Origin: Phoebastria nigripes
Taxonomy: Eukaryota > Chordata > Aves > Procellariiformes > Diomedeidae
Assembly: GCA_035582835.1 (NCBI GenBank)
Contig: JAYKAV010002650.1
Span: forward strand, 421,675-485,674
Direction: 5' to 3'
DNA: 64,000 bases
The translations under genes were made by a program, and so were the position numbers. The stretch's first letter is position 1; every line of letters starts with the position of its first letter. Of this stretch, positions 34,863-46,514 are shown piece by piece. Below the pieces are notes generated by a model. That model had not been told where the DNA came from and searched no databases. It saw nothing but the letters and a program-made list of their open reading frames with translations.

Positions 34863-35471
34863 TTTTACTACAGTTACAGATCTCATTCAGGAAAACCTTC
34901 TAGGATTCATGCCAGGTCAGTTATTAATGATGTATATACCTCAGGATAATGACCAAAAACAGTAACAAACAATTCTCAGCGGCTGCCGCAGATTTGATAG
35001 AAGCACAATTGCAAGCAAAATTTGGCATTTTCCCAACTGGAAATGTTGACTGCAAGAATGCAGTGGAAATGTGAAGGAAAGAATAGTATCACTGTCCAGA
35101 TACAATATTGATACAATACTGTATCCACAGATACTGTGATATAATATTCGCTGCAAAATATTCAGGAGCCCACTGCATTTGCAGAATTTAAGTATGTACA
35201 AACAGGAAACTTGCTCCTTTCCAAGTGTTGCTTATCTTCGGAGTGCTTATCTTCAGATTACCTGGGGAGGAGGTTCCTACCACTACCAGAAAGAGCAAGG
35301 AATTGATTATAAATGTAAGATTACAGGGTGGAAGACAAAACAATTATTTATAAAGCTGGTTGACAGCAGGGCCAACAGCATTCAGTGGTGAAAGGGAAGC
35401 GGTATGGGTGGATTCCACTGACTTCTGACGCTGCAAACACAAAAACAAAGCTTATGGCTGATAGATTTGTT

Positions 35472-35477
35472 TTTATT
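35472..35477 (-). terminator. MOB2: MOB2 poly(A) signal (AATAAA on minus strand)
   Basis: The plus strand reads tttatt; the minus strand reads aataataaaaacaaatc, followed by ctatcagccataagctttgtttttgtgtttgcag. The U/GU-rich tgtttttgtgttt lies at the right distance for a downstream element. It is the first good candidate after the stop codon. Confidence 0.6.
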
Positions 35478-35962
35478 ATTATAGAACAGATGAACTAAAA
35501 TAAGCCAACAATATAATTTTATGCCAACAGCCATCTTTCTAGCACAGGCGGTGACTGACTCAATGTACCCTTCTCCCCCCTCCCCGGCCCTCTGTTCAAT
35601 GGGAAGCAAATGGTGGTGGCTCTTTTGCACATGGGTTTTGGACTCCAGTGATCCTACTCTTTTTATTTGTAGAGGTGTGCCTGGGAAAAGAGGAGGTGGG
35701 GGAGCAGAGAAAAGAGTATATGTTGTAGGAGCAATAAGCAGAAAGGCTTGTGGATCCTCTTGCATGTTTACATGTTGTGACCAGGTAGATGGGACAACTG
35801 GAGAATCATGCCCTCTTTCAACACGTAGCAAGCCCCTAGTTGCTACTCTACTCAAGCCAGGAGTTTCTTCCCATTCCAAGCTAACAAAGGGCAAGATGCA
35901 CTCAACTGGGGAGTTTTTGGCAGGGTAAGGGGCAGTCTATCTAAAATCAAACCAAAAAAACA

Positions 35963-35990
35963 CCCCCACCCCCACCCCCAAAAAAANCCC
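35963..35990 (-). promoter_or_regulatory. MOB2: Candidate G-quadruplex in the MOB2 3'UTR
   Basis: The transcript strand reads GGG, then N and seven T, then G5 T G5 T G5. Four G-runs with loops of about 8, 1 and 1 are close to the canonical G-quadruplex pattern. The N inside the run (35987) may be a further G, which would shorten the long loop to 7. Confidence 0.45.
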
Positions 35991-36469
35991 AAACAAACCT
36001 GCATTTTAAGCCACTTCAAAGTAAAAGTCATTTCTTATAATATAATAGATATTTTTTTAAATGGCAGGACCACCATCCTAGAAAGACAAAGGGCTTGCAC
36101 TCAAGACCAAAGAAAGAAAAACAAAAAACCAACCAACCAANCAAACAAAAAAAAACAACCAAAAAAACCAAGAGTGGCCCCACTCTCAAGCTTGGCTCTT
36201 CTCTAAAAACAGCACTCAACATCCATCTGAATAGGTGAAAGGAGGAGTGGACAGAAAATAAAATAAAATTGGTGCAACTTCTCGCCAGGTGGCGTATTAA
36301 ACCAAAGCTCCATACAGTCCCATACGACTACATGTCCTGTGGTGGCAGCATAATTTCTTTCAGCTTTCATTGCTGTATATGTCTGTATGTATATCTGAAC
36401 ATATACATACACATACACACAGAATATATAATATTGTTTTTAATGTTAGTTTTGATCCTGTAGGAGGGC

Positions 36470-36780
36470 TCATCTCTCTTTCACATGGTTCTGTGCTCCT
36501 GCGCTGTTGCTGCTCCCATTGCCGCTCCCATTACTGCTGCTCCCACTGCTGCTGCAGAGGACCTCTGTGAGGTCATCCATGATGGTGGTCTCTTTAGGGT
36601 CCACGAGGTTGAACTCCCTGATGAATAGGATAAAGTGTGTGTAGAGCGTGTTTAAATGTCCGTGCAGCTCCAGTGCCAAAGTCTCCTTAAAGTGTGAGGA
36701 GTAGATATGGGCCAGCACATGGAACAGGTACTTGCAGATCTTCTTCACTAGGGACTCAAACGAGTTTGGGAATTCCTTGC
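36470..36780 (-). CDS. MOB2: MOB2 terminal coding exon
   Basis: MOB2 is a small zinc-binding adaptor that binds the NDR kinases STK38/STK38L, competes with MOB1 for them, and acts in cell-cycle/DNA-damage signalling and neurite growth. Read on the minus strand from acceptor AG (36781-36782, plus-strand ct), phase 1 gives (G)KEFPNSFESLVKKICKYLFHVLAHIY..., then LALELHGHLNTLYTHFILF, EFNLVDPKETTIMDDLTEVL and stop TGA at 36470-36472. The zinc-ligand histidines of the Mob fold are visible in HVLAHIYSSHFKE. The end is a Ser/Gly/Asn-rich linker (CSSSGSSSNGSGNGSSNSAG) followed by the invariant AQNHVKER. Human MOB2 ends in the same AQNHVKER after a Gly/Ser-rich linker. Confidence 0.97.
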
Positions 36781-38359
36781 CTGAAAGGAAGACAGAGAAA
36801 CACCATGATAGCTCCAGCTGCTCACCTTCAGCCCCATACCAGCATTTGTTTGGGCTGAGCTGTGGGTAAGAGCAACTAGCCCACCTTTTATGGCAGACAA
36901 CTTGTGGGCCCTGTATTGTCCTCTCATCTTGTTCTTTTTACAGGAAGAATCTAAGGAGGTTTGAAGCATTTTCATTTGAAGTTAAGTTTTAAACTCTAAG
37001 GGTTCAGAAACCAGGAAGCAAGTGTAATCATTCTTTAAAACCACAACATTTTTTGTTACTGGCTGTAAAAATAATGAGAGGTTCTTCTGGGTCCTTATCT
37101 AGTTTGTCCAGGAGTAGCAGATTTTTCCCCTGGAAGTACATAATGTTGGGAGACCAATTCACAGATCCTGAAATGGAAGCTAAGGTACACGGGCCTTGGT
37201 AGTGTGCAGCAGTTTGACTAACTGTATATAACAACCTCCCTCATTTCCTTGTTGAAATTCTATCAAATGGGAAAAGAAATAGAAGGAAATACTCGGTGCC
37301 TTCTACCAGGTGCAGTTGAAATTGTGCTTGCTGGAGCAGTACTGTGCCTGCCTAGTAAAAGACGATTATTGGACAACTACTTTGGTAACACTGAAACTGA
37401 GGCAAGCAAAAAAGCAACACCTGCCGTCCTGTGCGTGGTGCACAATANGAAGTACGTTACTGGTCTAAAGTGCACCTTGGCCACACAGACAAATCACTTG
37501 CATGAAACACCCTCATTGCCCTTGAACAAGCATATTAAAAAAAAAAGGTCAACTGCAGCTGGCTTACTAGACACTTCCTCTTTCCAGGTCAAGATGCTTG
37601 TAAGCAAAGGCTACTAGCTTAACGTTTGCTATCTTGTAATGTCCTCCTTCCCCAATTATCTATTGAAGGGGCTCAAGAAGCCAGCTGCTTTGAGTTGTGA
37701 TTAAGCCCATCTACCATAACTTCAGGTCTCTTTTTTTTCCCCTTAACCAAAGGCATTGCATGTAGCAACCTTGTTAGGATACAAATGTGAGTTAAAGTTA
37801 CTTTCCTATTGCTTTTCAATTCTTAAAAATCACATTCTTTTTTAATCTTTGGAAGGGAAGGGAGACTGCAAACAATCTGTGAGACAAGGCCTGGTTGGGC
37901 AAGGAAGACAAGCCACGTTCCTGGCAATCCAATTTATTTCCCCCTTAATGCATCAAGACTCTAAAGGAAATAGTAAAACAATAACAAGGTTAAATTTTAC
38001 TAGCAGCAGGCTGTATTGAACACATACATGCTGACAGTTTACAAATTTTTATCCTCTCTGAATACAGGCTAGAAGATCTCAAAATGCTTGAAGAAAAAGA
38101 TGTACCAATAATGAAATATAAGCCAAGGGGACAGGATTGTGAGCCTTTCACCACAGGTCATGTGCCAACAGTGCAAGTCTTTCTTACTGCAAGAATGAAC
38201 CAAACTTAAAATCTCCCTTAATTAATAAATAAATAAATAAACAAAACAAACAAGTGAGAAAGCTGTCTGGTATTAACATATATGCTGAATGCCAACTTTC
38301 ACCTTACTTACGGCATCCGCAAAGAGCCACAGGAAGCACCTGTTCAAAAGCAGACATAC
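36781..38359 (-). other. MOB2: MOB2 intron (1.6 kb)
   Basis: Phase-1 intron with donor gtatgt at 38354-38359 and acceptor AG at 36781-36782. A (TAAA)n microsatellite lies around 38221-38245. Nothing else is recognised. Confidence 0.9.
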
Positions 38360-38484
38360 CATACTTTGTTGGAAAGACGTCCTCATCTGTCACTAGTTTC
38401 TGCACTGAACTCATGACGAAGTCAACATACTGAGGAGCAGTGCACTTGATCTTCTTTCCCCGCTCATCATACCAGTAGTACTGT
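38360..38484 (-). CDS. MOB2: MOB2 internal coding exon (125 nt)
   Basis: On the minus strand, after acceptor ccacag (38485-38490), the exon reads (AC|A) then QYYWYDERGKKIKCTAPQYV, DFVMSSVQKLVTDEDVFPTK, Y and ends in the first base of a Gly codon before donor gtatgt. This is the central part of the Mob domain, between the zinc-cysteine region and the histidine helix. As I recall the human protein, it differs here mainly in K-V versus K-I. Phases (2 in, 1 out) fit the neighbouring exons exactly. Confidence 0.97.
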
Positions 38485-41400
38485 CTGTGGAAAGAATTGA
38501 CAGTGTCACCACGTTATACCTTGGCTCCTCAGCTCAACTCCCGCTAAGACGTTAGTCTAAATAATACAAAACAACAGCTGCAACATTACCAAAATACATC
38601 ATAGCTGCTACAGAAGATATTCACTTCAGGGTATCCTTCTACATCAAAAACCTTGAATTTCTGTTAGCCAATTTTGTTTCTCGCTATCAATTTAGTACTA
38701 GTACCAAGCACAGAAAGCCTGCTGACAAGTCTCCGTGGAGAGGAGCTCTACTGAGGCAGTGATAACTCCCTATCCATGACAGACTGAGGGTTTACTTGCA
38801 GTCTGTAGAACTGTACAGGAAACCATTATATAACTGTTTCTAAAGGGCAACAACATTGCACGGTGATAAAGTGGTGATCTTCTGATGCTTAACATCACAA
38901 AACATAAATTAGTCTTGTAGTGTAATATTACTGAACAGACAGAAGGTGGCTCCAAAACACCAGCTTTTTCAAGCTGGTCCTCTGAAGGACTGGCAGCATT
39001 TTTAAGTGCTACGAATCCTGTTCCAAAATCTGATCTGAGGAAAGTTTTCAGGACCCTTCTGCGCATCCCTGCCAGCGTGCCTTAGAACTCTGCTCCTTTG
39101 GTTACAGACTCCCCAAAACATCTGAATTTACATTTGACTCTGACACCGGTGAATAATCCTGTTGGATCTTAAGGAACAGGAGACATTAGCATATTGCCTG
39201 GCTCTTCAGAAGCAACCATAATTCAATCAGTTAGCCATAATCATTTTGATTAACTGCAGCCATCCCTCACCTGATGGAGAATCTGAAGGCTACAAAAGCA
39301 CTGAAGGTTTGTTCCTTTTTTTTTCTTTAAGTCATGGTTAATTAAAGCACCTCTAACTGTTACCAGCAGCAGCTATCCATCACATTAGGCACACACAGTG
39401 AGAAATGTTTTACAGATAAGGAATTTGGCAAAACACTTTTTTCCCCCCCCCTGTGTCACATTAGAGGTGGCTTGAGTTCCCGTTCCTGAACTCTTCCTTC
39501 AAACAGCCTAAGCTCCAGGCACAGTCCCATATCATTATGGGACTGATAAGAAATCCATTGTATTAGTCTTCCCAGAACACAGCATAGGTGGGGTTTGCTG
39601 ACTACCTTTGGAAGCAAGTTGGAAGTGGTTTGGGCATCAGAACTTGGCTAGAAGGACACCTCGCCCAACACATAAGCCCATAAAGCCAGGGCACCACTTT
39701 TTGCCTGTCTGTCCAGCTCCAACTCTGCTGCTGTTGGCTAATGATCTGTTATCTGACATTGCTCACACAAATCTCTAAACAAGCCTCGTGGTAGCCCTAG
39801 ACAAAATACCACTTCGGTGTGACGTTTAGCCATCTTTGGACACTTTTTTTTTTTTTTTTTTTTTTTGGCATGGAAGATAAAGATTAAATGTTTTTTCTGT
39901 GCCTAACAGGACTAGACTGCATTGAACTGGAAGGATCTATACATGCCATTTGGAAAGTGAAGTTTTATGTATACTGACCAGTCCTGAAGCAACTAAAGAA
40001 AATGAAAAGTTTTAATTTACAATGTGTTTTCATTGCCCCGAAAGATTCTTCAGGAACTTGAGGGTGGTGAGGTGAAGACACTAACGACACTGTTCATGCC
40101 CCAAGCCATATGAAAACAAGAGGAAGCTGCAGAAATAAGTAGAGTAGTTCAAACTTTAAGAGAGGAAGGGCAACTGAAAACTAGTTCTGCAGACACTTAA
40201 GGTTTAGAATTTTTCTTTCAGCTCATTTTCAGCATGTGGTGCTTGGTCACTCTGTTTTTTAGTAGAGAGAGCAGGATTGACTGCAAAAGGGCATAAAAAG
40301 GTGAGCAAGTGGATGAAAACAGGAGGAGTTAAAAGCTTTTTGTAGAGCTATGTCAGGCATCAAAAGTAGCATTTGGGCCCTTAGGCACAGACTGTGTCCT
40401 TCATCACTGCTTACTTCCTTTATACAATCCACATATAAGGAATTATACAATGTAGTCACAAACACAAGTCACCTCATTTGTCTAGTCCTGCAGTAAGCTG
40501 GAGCAAGACAGTTCTAGGCAACTCAGACTTATTTTGGGTCTTAAGACAATGCTTGTTGCCAAGAGCAGAAGCAGACTGGACTGACTGTACCTCAGCAGTT
40601 TTCTCATGCTGCAGAAATCCTCAACTGCAAGATAGAAAGCATAGTTTAGAGTTGCCCTTGGGCGCAAAAATGAATCTGAATAATTGGATTTTAGTTAAAA
40701 GAAACAGTTTGGCAACTCTACAAATTCACTTTCATGAAAATATAAGTGAATAAATCTGCTGTAACATCCCACTGCATATCCTTTTTGCCCTTCCTTGAAA
40801 ATTAGGCTAATTATGCAAAATAGGAGTTTAAAAGAAGGATCACTAAGAGTAAGGGGATAACTACAAGGATTGTCCTGTTGATTAGAATCATGTGTCTTCT
40901 TCACGTTTCAAGTGCTGTGAACAGTCTTCACAGGTCTTGGAGGAAGAGAGGAACCCCTGACATGCCATGAACATCTCACACCTGGTACGCAGCTCCCACC
41001 CATGCTGGAGTTATCTCAGTTAACAAGATAGGAAGCAGGCTGGGGCCATCAAAGGGCTCAGCTGAGCACAGAAGCCTAACTGCATTCCACCACTGGCACT
41101 GTGACAGTACAGTCCCATATTAGGCAATGGGTTGGACGCAGAAAGGACAAGATGACGACACTTAAAGGCACTTTTCAAAAAGTGCTCACATGACTCAGAT
41201 TTTGATTATTTTATTTCCGATGTAAAATTCTGGCAGATTTAAACTTCCCCAGTATGAAGAGCATGAGGAGTTTGCAGCTCCATTCTAAATCCCAGGGAGA
41301 AATGACTATGGGTTTAACACAGAAAAGCCTATGATACAAATAATAAAGTATAACACATATGAAGTCACAGTGCTGCATCTTAATATATATACATATTTTA

Positions 41401-43059
41401 TCCCTTTTCCTCTAAAACATTCTGGGTTTGTGTTGATGACGTAGAAGCCAAGGCAGAACAGAAGTTATATCAGTATATAAGAAAAGCTTCTGGAAGGAAG
41501 GAAAGGCAAATGCTGTGGAGATTATGCGGACTGGAAAGGAAGGAGAGACAGTCCTGCTAGAAATACCAAAAGATGGGTTATGGAGAAAGCAGGATAGCCA
41601 ATTGTATCAAATGCAAGGGCACTAATACAGTGCTTGTCAGAAACTCAGAATAGCTTTGATGGTTTGATAGGAGCAAAGCAATGTTTAGATGGGCAAAAAA
41701 AAAGAGAAAGCAGCCACCATGTAGAAGCATACAGCTCAGGGAACTTAAATATAAGAAAACGCAAAACACGGAAGTTTGAGTTAAGATTTCTAAAAGGAAA
41801 TACCCTCTATATGCAGAGACACTACGGGAAAGGTAGACACGAGAAAGGAGATTGTAAAATTAGAAAAAATGAGTGATAAGGAATTATCAGTTAAGGGATT
41901 TCACTGGACCAAAATGAGACCTTTCACTCTTATCTGTGGGCTGCCTAGAACTTTGCATCCATCCTTGATTTCTGCCTCAGGAGTTTTGTAATCTCAGCCT
42001 TGCGAACAGCACTTACATACGCTCTTAGTTACTCCACTCACTTCAGCACTTCTTAGAAGTTTTGCCCAAATGTCAGCTAAAAAAAAACAGTTTACAGCTC
42101 ATGATGCTTTAAAGCTAGTTTGTGTAATAATAAGGTATAAAGCATACTAAATCTAAATATTAAATACTGTGTTAAAAATACAGTAGCTGCTTTACAGCAA
42201 GTGATAAACATATTAATGAGCAAAATTAAGTAATTCCCAAAGTTACATTCATGCCACCCTCATTAAATTTTGAAGATAACTGGCCATTCTGGTATTTTTC
42301 TTGGCATTATCCCACCTTGCCAGCAAATGCTTCCATCTGTTCTACAAGCAGACGTAAGTTTTGGTCAGATGTCTCTTAGTAACCCTAAGCAGAAATTCTC
42401 TTCCTCATTGTGTGCAGATGGCTGTGCTATCTCATATATCTGACAGAGGGCTGAAAGCTGCATCTGTCTGCAGTTTTGTCAGTTGGCTGGAGCTTCTCTG
42501 AGATGTTAAAACCTTACCTCGAATATTTAACTGCAACTGGTGTTTATTTTGCCAGCAAATCCTGTAAACGTAGGACTGAGTATTTGCAGTGCATTTGAAT
42601 GCAAAGTAACTTCACAAGCAACCTGTTCTCAATAGTTACTTCAACATCTCAACCATAAATACAAAAAGTCTTCCTTAGATACGACCAGAATGGTGTGATC
42701 CAAAACACGCCTTAGAGAACTGGGCAGGGAAAACACAGAAGAGGAACAGAATGCAGACCTTCATACTGAGCTACTTCAGAAATCAGCACTGAAAAAAATG
42801 GCAAACTGCACCCTTATTCCAAGGTACTGTAATTCTGTGGCAATCTAATATAGGTAGATGCTATGTTATTCCAAAGTACCTAAACAAACAGATCACAGCC
42901 ACAGAAGGTCAAATCTGGAGTGTCCATCAGGTTAATCAGCAACTGACTCTAATGTTTAGGTGATAGTCTTTATATACTGGAGACAGGTCAGAAGCACAAT
43001 AAATCATATCAACGAACACAATAAGCGTGTCCTTACCTTACTTCGATAGGGTAAGGTTT

Positions 43060-43092
<33 letters not shown>

Positions 43093-45041
43093 GGGGTGGG
43101 GAAGTGACATATGGCTTTGTCATAGTCATAACTGGATATGAACAAACGAGCATCTTTGAGGCAGTTCTCCATGTTCCATTTAGGCCTATCTCTTCCAAAA
43201 GGGAAGAGCTAGGAAAGGCAGAACATAAAGATAAGGATTATCCAAAATTGTCATTAGAGATATCTGGAGAACACAATTATGATCAGGGCCTTCAAAGCTG
43301 AACTGTATTGAGGTGTGTAGCTAGGTGATCTCACCTCTGTGGTTTTTTCATAGACCCGCACACTTGATAGAAGAATGAAATATGCAGCCTACAGTTTGCA
43401 AATATGCATCAGTCATCTGCCCCCAAGTACAGGAAGATACTTAAGTTGTTATGATTTAGCTAAACACAAACTGTTTCAAGTGCTTCACCCAAGTGTGGAC
43501 ATGCTTCCTGTTATTCCCAAAGAGCACAATTTTTCAGTTTTCCAAAACAAAGGATAGGAACATACTGCTATCGGTCCTCACCACTAAAAATATAGACTAC
43601 AGCTGAGCCACCTACAGGCACTTCCTTTCTTTATTCTGCAGCATAAATTGCTTACAGAGAACTCTTGTTTAAGACTCACTAGCAGAATGGAGCAACACTT
43701 ACGTAGGTTCCCTACACCACCTCCTTTTAGCCACTATTTCCCATAAGCCAAGTGGATAAATGGTTAAACTCAGTCCTTTGGACAGCCAGTGCTACATCAG
43801 GAACGAGAAACACGAGAAAGCTTGGGAGCAAGAGTCAACAAAATATTCATCTTACTGCTCACCATTTCTCATTTAGAGACATTCTGTCTCCTTTTGATAA
43901 AATCTGGGCCCAGCAGAGATTTATTACTTTCTGTTCCAGCCTGCTTTCAAAGTCCCTAGCATGGTCTTTAATTCTCTACTGACAGTTACCTTTCCAACTT
44001 CTACATACAAAAGTATCCTCCATACACTTTGCATTCTTCAGAGTGCTCTCAAAGAAAGCCCCTGATACTAATTTCAAGTGTACAAGATAGCCCAGTGCAT
44101 TAAGCAAGGATTCCTTTCTAAGCACTATGTAATTATTGTCAGAGATACAATATATTGCTCTGGTTCTGTTGCATACATTCCCTAGGATGTTTGTTTCATG
44201 TACTATAACATTAACTGCTCAGTCTTCTGTTTTAAAATCCATCTCAACTAAATTAATCCCAGGAAATGCAAGAGGAGGGAAGAAAAGGACTATCAACACA
44301 TGTGCTGGAGAAAAAAAAACCACAACACAACAGGCTTATTCATCCTCGACTGGATCTCGTATTCCATCATATTGGACTGTGCTAATCAAGAGCAGGAGTT
44401 TATGGTAACTTTTTCTTATATTCACCATGTACAGTAAAACTACAAAGCTTTCTTTCGTAAGTGACAGCTAGTCAATGTTAAAAAAGTCTACTAAGTCCTA
44501 CAGGGGGAAAGTGCCAAACCAAAANGTTTTCCTTACTCTTTGCAAAGCTGCCACTTGTGTCCTCTGTGCCCAGGGGCTTGGGCAGAAGGCCAGTGGCTCA
44601 CATCAGGCTAGAGGTTATTTGTCAGCAGCCTGGTGCTCTGTCAGCATTCCAGCTATCAGAAGCACCCTCTGAGGTTTTCACAATTCATTTATCCTCCCTG
44701 GCCTTCTATGGAATCCCAGCACTGTTACCAGTAAGGACAGTTTTGCCTTGCTCTTCATCCCCTCTCCCCCCAAGCTACAGACATGGTAATTTGCCTCTCT
44801 AGTCTGACCTTATAAAACCAGCTCAGAACAGTCAAAGATTCTTGTCCTTCTAGTCCTCCAAAAAACAGATTTCCACCACCCTTCACTGCTGAGGGGTGAG
44901 AAGAGGATGTACAGCTGCCACGTTCTCACTAAGTAGAGATCTGCTGTAAAACACTTGCCCAATGCCATCTAATACCAATATCCTCCCCCAAGCAACTCTG
45001 AAGACTTCATGGAAACTCTGTAACTGTAAATATCGACTTAC
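38485..45041 (-). other. MOB2: MOB2 intron (6.6 kb)
   Basis: Phase-2 intron with donor gtaagt (45036-45041) and acceptor at 38485-38486. It contains a T23 tract (39844-39866) and an A27-then-G6 tract (43064-43096). No exon-like or CR1-like sequence was recognised; open frames are short and unconserved in appearance. Confidence 0.88.
43064..43096 (+). repeat. A27-G6 homopolymer junction
   Basis: Twenty-seven A residues are followed by six G. On the transcribed (minus) strand it reads C6-T27. There is no retroelement body attached. Confidence 0.9.
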
Positions 45042-45135
45042 GTATTGCACACTGCCATGGTCTGACATGACTCTCCTGTACAGAATTCTGAGATTGTACT
45101 ATACTGTAAGTTGATGTGATGAAAGAAAGTTGTTG
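45042..45135 (-). CDS. MOB2: MOB2 internal coding exon (94 nt)
   Basis: The minus-strand exon follows acceptor ttcag (45136-45140). The split codon A|CA gives Thr, then TTFFHHINLQYSTISEFCTG, ESCQTMAVCN and the split Thr (AC|A) at donor gtaagt. It holds the two zinc-ligand cysteines of the Mob fold in EFCTGESC. The human protein, from memory, has GETC where this has GESC. Both phases match neighbours, so the reading across four exons is continuous. Confidence 0.97.
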
Positions 45136-46353
45136 CTGAAAAATAAACACAAAGGAAAGAAATTCAGAAGTAAAATACTTTCAAACACTGGTTATCCTCC
45201 AGACNTTTATTTAAATAGAGCAAGTGAAGTGACCTCAGAGTCTTGAGCTTGCATACACATTTAAACATGATTTAGCTAAATGAGTCTAATGATGAACTGC
45301 AAAACAAAGAGGTACGCAGAATGAAAGCTCTTGTTTTGATTTAAGATGAAAGCACCATGATGCATCAGCTCTTATTACTCACTAAGCAGCAAGACTGGAA
45401 AGTGTCTCCATCATCAGCCTCACCTTCACAGTAGAATACTCTACTACAAGCTGAAGGCAAACAATTTGTTACATTCTTTTGAAGTCAGATTTAAAATGTA
45501 CAGTGGCTAGAAAAGAGCATTCATAGTTCTCATGACGTATCTCCTCTTAAAAAAAAAAGCATGAAAACTAGTACACTTCTTTTTAAAAATCTCCTGAGAT
45601 AATTTAACATCTTAATCCTCCTCAGGGGGCACCTCACTTTTTCTTAATGAGTCTCTATAAACTTTCCTAGTGTGCAGTTTAAAGTAGTTTCTTGCTACTA
45701 CCACATACTGTTAAAAATGTAAACAAGACTGGGTCATAGCTGCAGGTTAGGACTGGCAGATGAAGCAGAAGCACAGGAAAGTACTGTAAATCAGAACTGA
45801 GATGCACAGATACAGCGTTCAGTCACAGCAGTCAGTCACATCTCTGAGTTCCGGCTTGACTACAGTTTAAATTCACAGTAATTCCACCAAAGCTCGGAAG
45901 GAGTGGGGAGAAGAAATCCAACCAAAAGACTTCAAGACTTCTGGCTTTAAGCATAATTTGCTTCACATACAAGTCTTAATAAACTACCATTTTTACAATG
46001 CTTCTGGAAGACCAATAGCTTGAGTCAGAAACGTGCTGAAACAGCCAGTTTAGCAAATAGTCAAAGGGAATCTGATGGTCTTCAAAAGAGCAGCAAAACT
46101 TTAATGCCCTCAGTGCCACAGTGAGCAAGTTGGAAGGAGGAAACGCATCAAGGCTTCCATGCTGCTGAGCACAGTTGGTTTGTACGTAAGACAGCTTAAT
46201 TACTATTCAAGGTGTAATGACATGCATTATGCAGTAAGCATAGATAGTCAGAGTGTTTTTCTAAGCACCGAAAACAGTAAAAAGAAACAGACTGAATGAA
46301 TGCCTTCTTAGGTGTGGACAGCAAGCTCAGAGCTGTAAGATCACAATACTCAC
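45136..46353 (-). other. MOB2: MOB2 intron (1.2 kb)
   Basis: Phase-1 intron with donor gtgagt (46348-46353) and acceptor AG at 45136-45137. No repeat or gene was recognised inside. Confidence 0.9.
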
Positions 46354-46514
46354 TGTTGCTGGCTAGCCACTCGTTGAGGTCTATTTCTCGTGGTAACATC
46401 ACTAGCTCCTTAAATTCAAAGTCAGTAATTCTGGATTTTGTGTATTCTGGCTCTAGGTAAAGTTTCTTCTCTTCTGGTGCTGGCTTTTTACCATTTGGCT
46501 TTCCCTTGGACTTC
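46354..46514 (-). CDS. MOB2: MOB2 second coding exon (161 nt)
   Basis: The minus-strand exon after acceptor ctcttgcag (46515-46523) starts with the last base of a Gly codon and then encodes KSKGKPNGKKPAPEEKKLYL, EPEYTKSRITDFEFKELVML, PREIDLNEWLASN and the first base of Thr, followed by donor gtgagt. This is the basic N-terminal arm and the first part of the Mob domain. The family's first exon, expected to encode six residues (MDWLMG), is missing from the window. Including it, the protein would be 235 residues, against 237 in human. Confidence 0.97.

Larger units (their letters stand above)
16216..35459. other. Intergenic region between BRSK2 and MOB2 3' ends
   Basis: About 19 kb has no exon I can recognise. 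It holds the CpG island (about 16900-17530), an antisense CR1 end (20465-20606), MIR-like fragments (21690-21760, 23735-23790, 27575-27690), a tRNA-like SINE head plus AT-rich block (about 28330-28610), a G11/A-rich tract (21531-21564), the 16-N gap (32849-32864), a GT/TA microsatellite (about 33148-33172) and the pyrimidine array (34555-34862). The long open frames at 16815-17811 are a GC-composition effect. The rest appears to be unstructured single-copy sequence. Confidence 0.75.
35460..36469 (-). other. MOB2: MOB2 3'UTR (about 1.0 kb)
   Basis: This is non-coding sequence between the MOB2 stop (36470) and a minus-strand AATAAA (35472-35477) followed by a T/GT-rich stretch. It contains G-rich runs on the transcript strand (35963-35990), CAAC/CAAA simple repeats (about 36108-36170) and a TA/CA tract (36376-36432). 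Long open frames of both strands (35382-35928) cover this UTR's end and have no family resemblance. The 3' boundary is inferred from the poly(A) signal only. Confidence 0.65.

Noticed and set aside
34455..34965. Phe/Leu/Ser/Cys-rich frames resembling membrane proteins
   Set aside because: They come from the T/C-rich array. Hydrophobic residues are forced by pyrimidine codons, and three frames are open at once.
35382..35928. Overlapping 170- and 135-codon frames on opposite strands
   Set aside because: They overlap the MOB2 3'UTR and its poly(A) signal, show no domain or splice context and have no recognisable relatives.
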